Assembly (NCBI RefSeq): GCF_040253615.1
Contig: NZ_JBEJGY010000004.1
Span: forward strand, 6,200,001 to 6,264,000
Direction: 5' to 3'
DNA from: Streptomyces sp. Edi4
GTDB lineage: Bacteria > Actinomycetota > Actinomycetes > Streptomycetales > Streptomycetaceae
Length of the DNA stretch: 64,000 nucleotides
Of the stretch, positions 17,039 to 25,727 are shown in pieces; within the stretch, counting starts at the first letter, position 1; every line of letters begins with the position of its first letter. Under the pieces are notes generated by a model, which worked only from the letters and a program-made list of their open reading frames with translations, was not told the DNA's origin and did no database searches. Position numbers and translations under genes: made by a program.

Positions 17039-17239
17039 CGCGGCTGCTGCTCCTTCACGTACCGGATCGGGGCTGGATCCGACCATTGTGGACCGTCCCA
17101 CTGACAACGCCGACCGCGACCCGGGAACTTCGCCAGGTGCCCGCGCGCTTGCATACAGTGGCAGGACTTCTCAACCCAGGACTTCCCTCCGCACGTACTC
17201 CACACTGCGGTACTGCACATCGGATACGAAGGGACGTAC

Positions 17240-18586
17240 ATGCCCATGGGTCACACGGCCACAGCCCAGGCCGGCTCCGGCGGTCTGACAGCGACGGAGC
17301 ACCGACTGGCCAACGGCCTGCGCGTGGTGCTCTCCGAGGACCACCTGACCCCGGTCGCGGCGGTGTGCCTCTGGTACGACGTCGGCTCGCGCCACGAGGT
17401 CAAGGGCCGTACCGGTCTCGCCCACCTCTTCGAGCACCTCATGTTCCAGGGCTCCCAGCAGGTCCACGGCAACGGCCACTTCGAACTGGTGCAGGGCGCC
17501 GGCGGCTCCCTGAACGGCACCACCAGCTTCGAGCGCACCAACTACTTCGAGACCATGCCCGCCCACCAGGTGGAGCTCGCGCTCTGGCTCGAGGCCGACC
17601 GCATGGGCTCGCTGCTCGCCGCCCTCGACGAGGAGTCGATGGAAAACCAGCGCGACGTCGTCAAGAACGAGCGCCGCCAGCGCTACGACAACGTGCCCTA
17701 CGGCACCGCCTTCGAGAAGCTGACCGCGCTGGCCTACCCCGAGGGCCACCCCTACCACCACACCCCGATCGGCTCCATGGCCGACCTGGACGCGGCGACC
17801 CTGGATGACGCGCGCGCGTTCTTCCGCACCTACTACGCGCCCAACAACGCGGTGCTCTCGGTGGTCGGCGACATCGACCCCGAGCAGACGCTGGCCTGGG
17901 TGGAGAAGTACTTCGGCTCCATCCCCTCCCACGACGGCAAGCAGCCCCCGCGCGACGGATCGCTTCCCGCCACCATGGGCGGGCAACTGCGCGAGGTCGT
18001 CGTCGAGGACGTCCCGGCGCGCGCCCTGATGGCCGCCTACCGGCTGCCCCACGACGGCACCCGCGAGGCCGACGCCGCCGACCTGGCGCTGACCGTCCTC
18101 GGCGGCGGCGAGTCCTCGCGCCTGCACAACCGTCTGGTGCGGCGCGACCGGACGGCGGTCGCGGCGGGCTTCGGCCTGCTGCGGCTGGCCGGCGCGCCCT
18201 CGCTCGGCTGGCTCGACGTCAAGACCTCCGGCGGTGTCGAGGTCCCCGACATCGAGGCCGCCGTCGACGAGGAGCTGGCGCGGTTCGCCGAAGAGGGCCC
18301 CACGGACGAGGAGATGGAGCGCGCCCAGGCCCAGTTGGAGCGCGAATGGCTCGACCGGCTCGGCACCGTCGCGGGCCGCGCCGACGAACTGTGCCGCTTC
18401 GCGGTCCTTTTCGGCGACCCGCAGCTCGCCCTGAGCGCGGTCGACCGCGTCCTGGAGATCACCGCGGCCGAGGTCAAGGCGGTCGCGGCCGCGACGCTGC
18501 GCCCCGACAACCGGGCGGTCCTGGTGTACGAGCCCACCGGGGCACCCGAGGCAGGCAACGACGAGGAAGAAGAGGCGGGCCAGTGA
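17240..18586 (+). CDS. M16 zinc metallopeptidase, active subunit
   Basis: A 448-residue M16 (pitrilysin/processing-peptidase) protein. The inverted zinc motif HLFEH is at residues 62-66, with the third ligand expected in ENQRDVVKNE about 75 residues later. No signal peptide is seen, so it works in the cytoplasm or is exported by other means. The second ATG (17246) is possible, but 17240 follows GAAGGGA at a normal distance. Its stop overlaps the GTG of the next M16 gene, so the two are made together; such pairs act as heterodimers in which only one subunit carries zinc. Confidence 0.93.
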   Translation: MPMGHTATAQAGSGGLTATEHRLANGLRVVLSEDHLTPVAAVCLWYDVGSRHEVKGRTGLAHLFEHLMFQGSQQVHGNGHFELVQGAGGSLNGTTSFERTNYFETMPAHQVELALWLEADRMGSLLAALDEESMENQRDVVKNERRQRYDNVPYGTAFEKLTALAYPEGHPYHHTPIGSMADLDAATLDDARAFFRTYYAPNNAVLSVVGDIDPEQTLAWVEKYFGSIPSHDGKQPPRDGSLPATMGGQLREVVVEDVPARALMAAYRLPHDGTREADAADLALTVLGGGESSRLHNRLVRRDRTAVAAGFGLLRLAGAPSLGWLDVKTSGGVEVPDIEAAVDEELARFAEEGPTDEEMERAQAQLEREWLDRLGTVAGRADELCRFAVLFGDPQLALSAVDRVLEITAAEVKAVAAATLRPDNRAVLVYEPTGAPEAGNDEEEEAGQ

Positions 18587-19968
18587 CGGACGCTGTCGTG
18601 ACCATGGAGTTCCACCCGAAGCCGGCCGCCGGCGCCGCCGAGCCGTGGGCCTTCCCGGCCCCGGGGCGCGACACGCTCGCCAACGGCCTGACCGTGCTGC
18701 GCTGCGACCGGCCAGGACAGCAGGTCGTCGCCGTCGAGATCTTTCTCGCGGCCCCGCTGGACGCCGAGCCCGAGGGCCTGGACGGCGTCGCCACGATCAT
18801 GGCGCGCGCCCTGACCGAGGGCACCGACAAGCACTCGGCCGAGGAGTACGCCGCCGAGCTGGAGCGCTGCGGTGCCACGCTCGACGCGCACGCCGACCAC
18901 CCCGGCGTCCGGGTCTCGCTCGAAGTGCCGCTCTCGCGGCTGCCGAAGGCGCTCTCGCTGCTCGCCGAGGCGCTGGCGGCCCCCGCGTTCGCCGACTCCG
19001 AGATCGAGCGCCTGGTGCGCAACCGGCTCGACGAGATCCCGCACGAGCAGGCCAACCCGGCCCGCCGCGCCGCCAAGCAGCTCTCCAAGGAGCTCTTTCC
19101 GGCCACCTCGCGCATCTCCCGGCCCCGCCAGGGCACCGAGGAGACCGTCGGGGCGATCGACGCGGCCGCCGTGCGCGCCTTCTACGAGGCGCACGTGCGT
19201 CCCGCGACGGCGACCGCCGTCATCGTCGGCGACCTGTCGGGCACCGACCTCGACGCGATCCTCGCCGACACCCTGGGCGCCTGGACCGGCGACACCGCCG
19301 AGCCGCGCCCCGTCCCGGCGATCACCGCCGACGACACCGGCCGCGTCGTCATCGTGGACCGCCCCGGCGCCGTCCAGACGCAGCTGCTCATCGGCCGCGT
19401 CGGCCCCGACCGCCACGATCGCGTCTGGGCGGCCCAGGTGCTCGGCACGTACTGCCTCGGCGGCACCCTGACGTCCCGTCTGGACCGGGTGCTGCGCGAG
19501 GAGAAGGGCTACACCTACGGTGTGCGCGCCTTCGGCCAGGTGCTGCGCTCGGGCCCCGACGGCGGCGCGGCGATGCTCGCCATCAGCGGCTCGGTGGACA
19601 CCCCCAACACCGGTCCCGCGCTCGATGACCTGTGGAAGGTGCTGCGCAAGCTGGCCGCCGAGGGTCTGACGGACGCCGAGCGAGAGAGCGCCGTGCAGAA
19701 CCTGGTGGGCGTCGCCCCGCTCAAGTACGAGACGGCGGCGGCGGTCGCGGCGACGCTGGCCGACCAGGTCGAGCAGTTCCTGCCGGACGACTACCAGGCC
19801 CAGTTGTACGCGCGGCTCGCCGAGACCGGCACCGTGGAGGCGACGGCGGCCGTCGTCAGCGCCTTCCCGGCCGACCGGCTCGTGACGGTGCTCGTGGGCG
19901 ACGCGGCGCAGATCGAGGAGCCGGTCAGGGCGCTGAGCATCGGTGAAGTGAGCGTTGTCACGGGCTGA
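18583..19968 (+). CDS. M16 peptidase-like partner lacking the zinc motif
   Basis: A 461-residue M16-family protein. In the place where the active partner has HLFEH, this one reads GVATIMARALTEGT, so the zinc ligands are missing and it should be the inactive substrate-binding half. The later EEKGYTYGVRAFGQVL segment, which in the family holds the conserved R/Y pair that binds the peptide, is present. It starts with GTG at 18583, four bases into the end of the upstream gene (GTGA overlap). Two hairpins follow the stop. Confidence 0.92.
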   Translation: MTDAVVTMEFHPKPAAGAAEPWAFPAPGRDTLANGLTVLRCDRPGQQVVAVEIFLAAPLDAEPEGLDGVATIMARALTEGTDKHSAEEYAAELERCGATLDAHADHPGVRVSLEVPLSRLPKALSLLAEALAAPAFADSEIERLVRNRLDEIPHEQANPARRAAKQLSKELFPATSRISRPRQGTEETVGAIDAAAVRAFYEAHVRPATATAVIVGDLSGTDLDAILADTLGAWTGDTAEPRPVPAITADDTGRVVIVDRPGAVQTQLLIGRVGPDRHDRVWAAQVLGTYCLGGTLTSRLDRVLREEKGYTYGVRAFGQVLRSGPDGGAAMLAISGSVDTPNTGPALDDLWKVLRKLAAEGLTDAERESAVQNLVGVAPLKYETAAAVAATLADQVEQFLPDDYQAQLYARLAETGTVEATAAVVSAFPADRLVTVLVGDAAQIEEPVRALSIGEVSVVTG

Positions 19969-19980
19969 TTGACGCCCCTT

Positions 19981-20046
19981 CGGCCCCCGGGATCCCCGGG
20001 GCCTCGGTGACAGGAAAGACCCCGGTGGCGCACGCGTCCCCGGGGT
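19981..20046 (+). terminator. Two hairpins after the M16 operon
   Basis: The first is GGCCCCCGG/CCCCGGGGCC at about 19982-20002. The second pairs ACCCCGG (20019-20025) with CCGGGGT (20040-20046). Together they probably end the M16 transcript before the riboswitch-controlled gene. Confidence 0.6.
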
Positions 20047-20194
20047 TTGCCCATATGTCCTGTTTGTTGGGGAGGTTGCCTCTCTGTCGTGTGGCGTGCG
20101 CAACAAAAAGCGACGTCTGTTTGGTAGGAGAAAGACCGGCCGTCTAGCGTCAGTCGCGCTGTCCGTCACCACCCGCCGCAGCCGCGGCACCGGA

Positions 20195-20342
20195 CAGCGA
20201 TCGCCGAGTCCCCGATGGCGCGAGCCAGGGGAGCCGGGGACCCACTCAGTCCCTGGGGTGAATCGGACGCCTCCGCCTGCGGGGGAGTCCGTAGGAGACC
20301 TTCCTGCTCCGAACCCGTCAGCTAACCCGGTAGGCGAGATGG
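20195..20342 (+). ncRNA. ydaO/yuaA-type c-di-AMP riboswitch
   Basis: The leader of the M23 peptidase gene matches the ydaO-yuaA aptamer pattern as I know it from actinobacteria. The 5' strand TCGCC (20201-20205) can pair with GGCGA (20333-20337) to close the element; conserved blocks include GGGGAGCCGGGGACC, GGGGTGAATC, GTAGGAGACCTTCC, CTCCGAACCCGTCAGC and TAACCCGGTAGGCG in the expected order. In this class cyclic di-AMP binding turns expression of cell-wall hydrolases and K+ transporters off. It ends some 25 bases before the ATG at 20365, so control could be by early termination or by masking the start. The 5' boundary is approximate. Confidence 0.88.
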
Positions 20343-20364
20343 AAGGAAAGGACACCGCCGCTCC

Positions 20365-21132
20365 ATGGCGTTCACCCGTGCCACCGGGAAACACCGCGCG
20401 CCCAGCCGGATGACGCGCCGCAGCGCGAACATCGCGGGCATCGCCACCCTCGCCACCGCCGGAGTCGTGGGCACCCTCGCCTCCCCGGCCGTCGCCGCCC
20501 CCGACAACACCGTCACCGATACCGGTCTCACGCAGGCCATCGTCATCGGTGACAGCGTCGCCGACCAGCTCGGCGCCCAGGCCGACGCGCAGAAGCAGGC
20601 GGCCGCGAAGGCCCAGGCGAAGGCGGAGGCCGAGGCCGAGGCCCGGCGCAAGGCCGAACTGCGGGCCAAGGAAGCACGCGAGGCCAAGGAGCGCGCGGCG
20701 CGCGAGGCCGAGCGCAAGCGCCTCAACACCTTTGTCGCGCCGATATCCAACAGCTATGTGTCCACCGGCTACAAGACCGGCGGGTCGCTGTGGTCCTCCG
20801 GCAGCCACACCGGCATCGACTTCCACGCGGGCATCGGCACCCCGGTGCACGCGGTGGGCCTCGGCACCGTCGTGGAGGCCGGCCCCGGCGGCGCGTACGG
20901 CAACAACGTCGTGATCAAGATGCAGGACGGCACGTACACCCAGTACGGCCACCTCTCGGTCATCCAGGTCACCGTCGGCCAGTCGGTCGAGCCCGGCACC
21001 CAGATCGCCCTGTCGGGCAACACCGGCAACACCACGGGCCCGCACCTGCACTTCGAGGCCCGCACCGGGCCGCAGTACGGCTCGGACATCGACCCGGTCG
21101 CCTACCTGCGTGTCCACGGCGTGGACGTCTGA
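20365..21132 (+). CDS. Secreted M23 peptidoglycan endopeptidase
   Basis: A 255-residue secreted cell-wall hydrolase. An N-terminal basic stretch and the hydrophobic NIAGIATLATAGVVGTLASPAVAA segment form a signal peptide with an AVA-A cleavage site near residue 44. Residues about 75-120 are an Ala/Lys/Glu/Arg coiled coil. The C-terminal LytM domain has the zinc ligands HTGIDFHA (HxxxD) and GPHLHFE (HxH), so it is catalytically intact and should cut peptide cross-links. The gene is under a c-di-AMP riboswitch, tying wall remodelling to that second messenger, as known for several Streptomyces germination and growth hydrolases. A terminator follows. Confidence 0.93.
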   Translation: MAFTRATGKHRAPSRMTRRSANIAGIATLATAGVVGTLASPAVAAPDNTVTDTGLTQAIVIGDSVADQLGAQADAQKQAAAKAQAKAEAEAEARRKAELRAKEAREAKERAAREAERKRLNTFVAPISNSYVSTGYKTGGSLWSSGSHTGIDFHAGIGTPVHAVGLGTVVEAGPGGAYGNNVVIKMQDGTYTQYGHLSVIQVTVGQSVEPGTQIALSGNTGNTTGPHLHFEARTGPQYGSDIDPVAYLRVHGVDV

Positions 21133-21173
21133 GCCGTCCCACCCGAAGGCACCCCGGCGCCCCCGCGCCCACC

Positions 21174-21204
21174 GAAGGCCCCCGCGACGCGCGCGGGGGC
21201 CTTC
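21174..21204 (+). terminator. Terminator after the M23 gene
   Basis: A perfect GC-rich hairpin with arms GAAGGCCCCCGCG and CGCGGGGGCCTTC around a short loop, 42 bases after the stop codon. Confidence 0.8.
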
Positions 21205-21326
21205 GCCGTTGGCCGGAAGGCGCCCCTGGGCTCCGACGCGTCACGGGGAATTAACACGGCCTGCGTACAGTCGCCCGACCAGCGCCGACGACCGCGTCGC
21301 GCCGTGTACCAGGCGGAGGTCGAGGC

Positions 21327-22037
21327 ATGCGCGTTCCGGCGCGTTCGGTGTGCGCGGCCATCCGCGACGACATCGTGGCGGGCGTCCACGAGCCCGGCGG
21401 CCGGCTCGCCGAGGAAGCGCTCGCCCGCCGTTACGGGGTCTCGCGCGTCCCGGTCCGCGAGGCCCTGCGCACCCTGGAGTCCGAGGGGTTCGTGACCACC
21501 CGCAGATACGCCGGCGCCTGGGTGGCCGAGCCCACCGCCGCCGAGGGCGCCGACCTCCTCGAACTGCGCCTGCTGCTGGAGCCGTTGGCGGCGGCGCGGG
21601 CCGCCGCGCGCCGCGACGAGGCCCATCTCACCGTGCTGCGCGCCCTGGTGCGGCTGGGCAGGGAGCGGGCCGGGCGCGGTGGGGGCGAGGACTGCGGTGA
21701 GCTGTGGGGCTGGTTCCACGAGACGCTGGCCCAGGCCTGCGCGAGCCCGGCCCTGATCGCGCCGCTCACCCAGGTGCGGCGCAAGATCGCCTGGATGTAC
21801 GTGGCCGATCCGTCCGAGCGCGGGGCCCAGGCGTGGGACGGCCTTGGCGCCGTCACCGACGCGGTGGCCCGGGGCGACGCCGAACGCGCCCGCTCGCTCA
21901 TGGCTGAGCACACCGAGCGGTCCTCGCGTGCCCACCGGCCGCGCGGGCTCGGGGCGGCCGGGGTGGCCGCACCGAGCGGAACGCCGAGGAAGCGAGGGGC
22001 GCCGCGCGGGACCGAGATCGCGCGCGCCCGCACCTGA
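21327..22037 (+). CDS. GntR-family regulator (FadR/FCD subfamily)
   Basis: A 236-residue transcription factor. The N-terminal GntR winged helix is recognisable from AIRDDIVAGVHEPGGRLAEEALARRYGVSRVPVREALRTLESEGFV. The C-terminal FCD ligand-binding bundle follows with ELRLLLEPLAA, the FHETLAQACASP helix and a histidine in MAEHTERS that in the family binds a metal. The tail after residue 205 is a low-complexity basic stretch. Ligand and targets are unknown. It is a single gene with its own terminator (22042-22081) and ends opposite to ptsH. Confidence 0.9.
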   Translation: MRVPARSVCAAIRDDIVAGVHEPGGRLAEEALARRYGVSRVPVREALRTLESEGFVTTRRYAGAWVAEPTAAEGADLLELRLLLEPLAAARAAARRDEAHLTVLRALVRLGRERAGRGGGEDCGELWGWFHETLAQACASPALIAPLTQVRRKIAWMYVADPSERGAQAWDGLGAVTDAVARGDAERARSLMAEHTERSSRAHRPRGLGAAGVAAPSGTPRKRGAPRGTEIARART

Positions 22038-22041
22038 CGAC

Positions 22042-22081
22042 GAAGGACCGCCGGGCCCGTGTCGGGGCCCGGCGGTCCTTC
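22042..22081. terminator. Bidirectional terminator between GntR gene and ptsH
   Basis: Hairpin with arms GAAGGACCGCCGGGCCC and GGGCCCGGCGGTCCTTC. It serves two convergent genes, the GntR regulator and ptsH. Confidence 0.8.
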
Positions 22082-22099
22082 GGTGTGAGGCCGGCCGGG

Positions 22100-22381
22100 T
22101 CAGACGGTCTCGGGCAGTTCCTCGAGGCCGTCGGCGACCAGCTTCGCCAGCCGGTCGAGCGCGGCGTCCGCGCCCTCGGCGTCGGAGGCCAGCACGATCT
22201 CCTCGCCGCCCTGCGCGCCCAGGCCGAGCACCGCGAGCATGGACGCGGCGTTGACCGGGTTGCCGTCGGCCTTGGCGATCGTCATGGGGACTCCGGCAGC
22301 CGTGGCGGCACGGACGAAGATGGACGCGGGGCGGGCGTGCAGGCCCTCGGCCCAGCCGACGTTGACGCGGCGCTCAGCCAT
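22100..22381 (-). CDS. ptsH: Phosphocarrier protein HPr
   Basis: A 93-residue HPr, the small cytoplasmic carrier that passes phosphate from enzyme I to sugar-specific enzymes II. His15 lies in the signature GLHARPAS and is the phosphoacceptor. The region around Ser47 (NAASMLAVLGLGA) matches the HPr regulatory-serine segment. Size and sequence are normal for the family. It stands alone; enzyme I and enzymes II are elsewhere. The start at 22381 gives the complete first strand (RRVNVGWAEGLHARP). Confidence 0.95.
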   Translation of the reverse strand: MAERRVNVGWAEGLHARPASIFVRAATAAGVPMTIAKADGNPVNAASMLAVLGLGAQGGEEIVLASDAEGADAALDRLAKLVADGLEELPETV

Positions 22382-22482
22382 GGTGTTGCCCTTCGAAATC
22401 TCTGACGGTTGTCTAGACCAGTCTCTCATGGGGTGTGCCGTGCTCCTGCCGACCCCGGGCCCGGGTGCGCCGCCGGCCGGCC

Positions 22483-22651
22483 CTAGGGGGTGTCTGGTGG
22501 ACCACGGCCGGGGGCGCGGCGTCTGGCACGGCACCTCGCGGCGTTGCCGAATCGCCCCGATAGCTCCGCCATCGAGACGCTCCGGCGCCTTGCGACGCAC
22601 CGCACCAGACGCCGCGCCCTGACCGACCCTGATCCACCAGACACCCCCTAG
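22483..22651. mobile_element. MITE-like inverted-repeat element (169 bp)
   Basis: A perfect 19-base terminal inverted repeat, CTAGGGGGTGTCTGGTGGA at 22483-22501 and its complement at 22633-22651, encloses a non-coding segment. A second perfect 15-base inverted repeat (GGGCGCGGCGTCTGG and complement) lies inside, and the remaining interior also pairs imperfectly, so the whole element can fold into one long hairpin. If TA is counted as target duplication, the ends match the habit of IS630/mariner-type elements. It encodes nothing and sits in the promoter side of ptsH and of the GNAT-fusion gene. Confidence 0.75.
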
Positions 22652-22698
22652 CCACCTTGCCCCGCCCGGTACGCCCACGCGACCCGTACGCTTTCGGT

Positions 22699-25698
22699 AT
22701 GACGACGGCGTCCGACCCCGCGTACCCGGCTCACTGGGAGGCCGACGTGGTGCTGCGCGACGGCGGCACCGCGCGCATCCGGCCCATCAGACCCGAGGAC
22801 GCCGACCGGCTCGTCTCCTTCTACGAACTGGTCTCGGACGAGTCGAAGTACTACCGCTTCTTCGCTCCCTATCCCCGCCTCTCCGCCAAGGACGTCCACC
22901 GCTTCACCCATCACGACTACGTCGACCGGGTCGGGCTCGCGGCGACGGTCGGCGGAGAGTTCATCGCGACCGTGCGCTACGACCGGATCAACGCCCTGGG
23001 CCGCCCGGCCCGCCCGTCTCCCACCGCAACCCCTGCCGGAGAGCGCTTCGCGCCCGCACCCCCCGCGGCCCCCGCCGACGAGGCCGAGGTGGCCTTTCTC
23101 GTCCAGGACGCCCACCAGGGGCGCGGCGTCGCCTCCACGCTGCTCGAACACATCGCGGCCGTGGCCCGCGAGCGCGGCATCAGGCGGTTCGCCGCGGAAG
23201 TGCTGCCGGCCAACAACAAAATGATCAAGGTGTTCACGGACGCCGGGTACCAGCAGAAGCGCTCCTTCGAGGACGGCTCGGTCCACCTCACGCTCGATCT
23301 GGAGCCCACCGCCGAATCGCTCGCCGTGCAACGCGCCAGGGAATACCGCGCCGAGGCGAAATCCGTGCGGCGCCTGCTCGCGCCCGGCTCGGTCGCGGTC
23401 ATCGGCGCGGGACGCGCCCCCGGCGGCGTCGGCCGCGCGGTCCTGCGCAACCTCCTGGAGGCCGGCTTCACGGGACGGCTCTACGCCGTGAACCGGGCGC
23501 TCACCGGCGAGCGGCGCGAGATCGACGGCGTCCCCGCGTTCTCCAGCGTCGGCGCGATCGGCGAACCGGTCGATCTGGCCGTCCTCGCGGTGCCCGCCGA
23601 ACGGGTGCCGGACGCGGTGGCCGACTGCGGCGAGCACGGCGTGCAGGGCCTGGTGGTCCTCGCCGCCGACTACGCGGAGAGCGGCCCGGCCGGCCGGGAG
23701 CGCCAGCGCGCGCTCGTGCGCCAGGCCCGCTCCTACGGGATGCGGCTCATCGGCCCCAACGCGTTCGGGATCATCAACACCGCGCCCGGCGTGCGGCTCA
23801 ACGCCTCGCTCGCCCCCCAGGCGCCGCCGGCCGGCCGGATCGGCCTGTTCACGCAGTCCGGCGCGATCGGCATCGCCCTGCTCTCGGGCCTCTACCGGCG
23901 CGGCGCGAGCCCGTCGACGTTCATCTCGTCGGGCAACCGCGCGGACCTGTCCGGCAACGACTTCCTCCAGTACTGGCACGAGGACCCCGACACCGACGTC
24001 GTCCTGCTCTACCTCGAATCCATCGGCAACCCGCGCAAGTTCACCCGCCTGGCCCGCCGCACCGCCGCCGCCAAACCCGTCGTGGTCGTCAAGGGCGCCC
24101 GGCACAGCGGCACGACCCCGCCGGGTCACGCCGTCCCCGTGAGCCGGGTGCCGGACGCCACGGTCTCGGCGCTGCTGCGCCAGGCCGGCGTCATCCTCGT
24201 GGGCACGGTCACCGAGCTCGTCGACGCGGGCCTGCTCCTCGCGGGCCAGCCGCTCCCCGCCGGGCCGCGCGTGGCGATCCTCGGCAACTCCGAATCGCTG
24301 GGCCTTTTGACGTACGACGCGTGTCTGACCGAGGGCCTGCGTCCGCTCAGGCCCCTCGACCTGACGACGGCCGCGACCCCGGCCGACTTCCGCGCGGCCC
24401 TCACGGCGGCCCTGGCGGACGACGCCTGCGACGCGGTGGTGGTCACCGCGATCCCCTGGGTCGGCGAGAACGGAGTGCTGGAGTCCGGCGACGGCCAGGT
24501 CCTCGCCGACGCCCTGCGCGACGCCGCGGCCACGGCCCCCGCCAAGCCGGTGGCGGTGGTCCACGTGGAAATCGGCGGCTTGGCCGAGGCGCTGGCCGCG
24601 GCGTCGAGAACGGTCACCCGGACCCCGCCCGGCGCGCATCCGGCTCCGCCCGGCACCGCGTGGGCCCCGTCGGCCCCCGAGGGGCGGGGATCCGGCGGCG
24701 GCGTACCCGGCGCACCCGGCGAATCCGGCGCACCCGTCGGCGGCCGGCCGGAGCAGGGCCCGGGGCGCGGGGCGGCCACACCCCCCGGCGCGGAGCCGGG
24801 CCACACGCCGCCCCCGCCGCGCGAGGCCGCCCGCATTCCGGCCTACCCCGCCGCCGAGCGGGCCGTGCGGGCCCTGGCCGAGGCCGTCCGCTACGCGCGC
24901 TGGCGGCGGGAGGCGGCCGACCCCGGCAAGGTGGGGGAGTACGACGACATCGACGAGGCCGGCGCCGCCGCCCTGATCGAGCGCCTGCTCGGCGCAGACC
25001 CCGACCCGCGCGGCACGACCCTGGCCGACGCCGACGCCCGGGAACTGCTGGCCCGGTACGGCATCGCGGTGCGCCCCACGCTGCCCGCGCCCGACGCGGC
25101 CCACGCCGCCGAAGCCGCCCGCCGCCTGGGCTACCCGGTCGCCCTCAAGACCACCGCGCCGCACCTGCGCCACCGCCCCGACCTCGGTGGCGTCCGCCTC
25201 GACCTGGCCGACGAGCGCCAACTGGCCCGCGCCTACGCCGAGTTGACGGCCACCCTCGGCAAGCCGCAGGAGCTCGCGCCGGTGGTGCAGGCCATGGTCC
25301 CGCGCGGCGTGGACACCGTCGTGCGCGCCGCGATCGACCCCGCGGTGGGCGCGGTGCTGTCCTTCGGGCTCGCGGGCGCCGCCTCCGAACTGCTCGGCGA
25401 CACCTCCCACCGTCTCATTCCGGCCACCGACCGCGACGCGGCCGAGCTGATCAGGACGATCAGGACCGCGCCGCTCCTGTTCGGCTGGCGCGGCTCGGCG
25501 CCGGTGGACACCTCGGCGCTCGAAGAGCTGCTGCTGCGGGTGTCGCGGCTGGTGGACGACCATCCCGAGGTGGTCGCCATCGGTCTCGAACCCGTGATCG
25601 TCGCCCAGCACGGCCTCGCGGTGCTCGGCGCGAGCGTCCGTCTGGCCCCCGCCCCGCCCCGCACGGACCTGGGTCCCCGGCGCCTGCCCAGCTACTGA
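22699..25698 (+). CDS. GNAT acetyltransferase fused to NDP-forming acyl-CoA synthetase-like domains
   Basis: A 999-residue multidomain protein. Residues about 12-205 are a GNAT domain (FLVQDAHQGRGVASTLLEHI is its acetyl-CoA loop). Next come a CoA-binding Rossmann domain (SVAVIGAGRAPGGVGRAV), succinyl-CoA-ligase-like domains with FTQSGAIGIALLS and SSGNRADLSGNDFLQYW, and a C-terminal ATP-grasp domain (LGYPVALKTTAPHLRHRPDLGGVRLDL). This layout is that of the actinobacterial/Pat lysine acetyltransferases that modify acetyl-CoA synthetase. A Pro/Gly-rich linker of about 75 residues (24620-24830) sits before the ATP-grasp part. The ATG at 22699 starts at MTTASDPAYPAHWE; an in-frame ATG further up is non-conserved. 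Confidence 0.93.
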   Translation: MTTASDPAYPAHWEADVVLRDGGTARIRPIRPEDADRLVSFYELVSDESKYYRFFAPYPRLSAKDVHRFTHHDYVDRVGLAATVGGEFIATVRYDRINALGRPARPSPTATPAGERFAPAPPAAPADEAEVAFLVQDAHQGRGVASTLLEHIAAVARERGIRRFAAEVLPANNKMIKVFTDAGYQQKRSFEDGSVHLTLDLEPTAESLAVQRAREYRAEAKSVRRLLAPGSVAVIGAGRAPGGVGRAVLRNLLEAGFTGRLYAVNRALTGERREIDGVPAFSSVGAIGEPVDLAVLAVPAERVPDAVADCGEHGVQGLVVLAADYAESGPAGRERQRALVRQARSYGMRLIGPNAFGIINTAPGVRLNASLAPQAPPAGRIGLFTQSGAIGIALLSGLYRRGASPSTFISSGNRADLSGNDFLQYWHEDPDTDVVLLYLESIGNPRKFTRLARRTAAAKPVVVVKGARHSGTTPPGHAVPVSRVPDATVSALLRQAGVILVGTVTELVDAGLLLAGQPLPAGPRVAILGNSESLGLLTYDACLTEGLRPLRPLDLTTAATPADFRAALTAALADDACDAVVVTAIPWVGENGVLESGDGQVLADALRDAAATAPAKPVAVVHVEIGGLAEALAAASRTVTRTPPGAHPAPPGTAWAPSAPEGRGSGGGVPGAPGESGAPVGGRPEQGPGRGAATPPGAEPGHTPPPPREAARIPAYPAAERAVRALAEAVRYARWRREAADPGKVGEYDDIDEAGAAALIERLLGADPDPRGTTLADADARELLARYGIAVRPTLPAPDAAHAAEAARRLGYPVALKTTAPHLRHRPDLGGVRLDLADERQLARAYAELTATLGKPQELAPVVQAMVPRGVDTVVRAAIDPAVGAVLSFGLAGAASELLGDTSHRLIPATDRDAAELIRTIRTAPLLFGWRGSAPVDTSALEELLLRVSRLVDDHPEVVAIGLEPVIVAQHGLAVLGASVRLAPAPPRTDLGPRRLPSY

Positions 25699-25727
25699 GG
25701 GCCGTGAGCCCCGCGCGGGAGCTTAAG

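Noticed and set aside
18037..21117. A 3-kb minus-strand open frame across M16, riboswitch and M23 genes
   Set aside because: It is antisense to well-supported genes and to a structured RNA leader; no domain.
22648..25611. A 3-kb minus-strand open frame opposite the acetyltransferase fusion
   Set aside because: Gly/Arg/His/Asp-rich shadow; the plus strand carries clear GNAT and ATP-grasp motifs.
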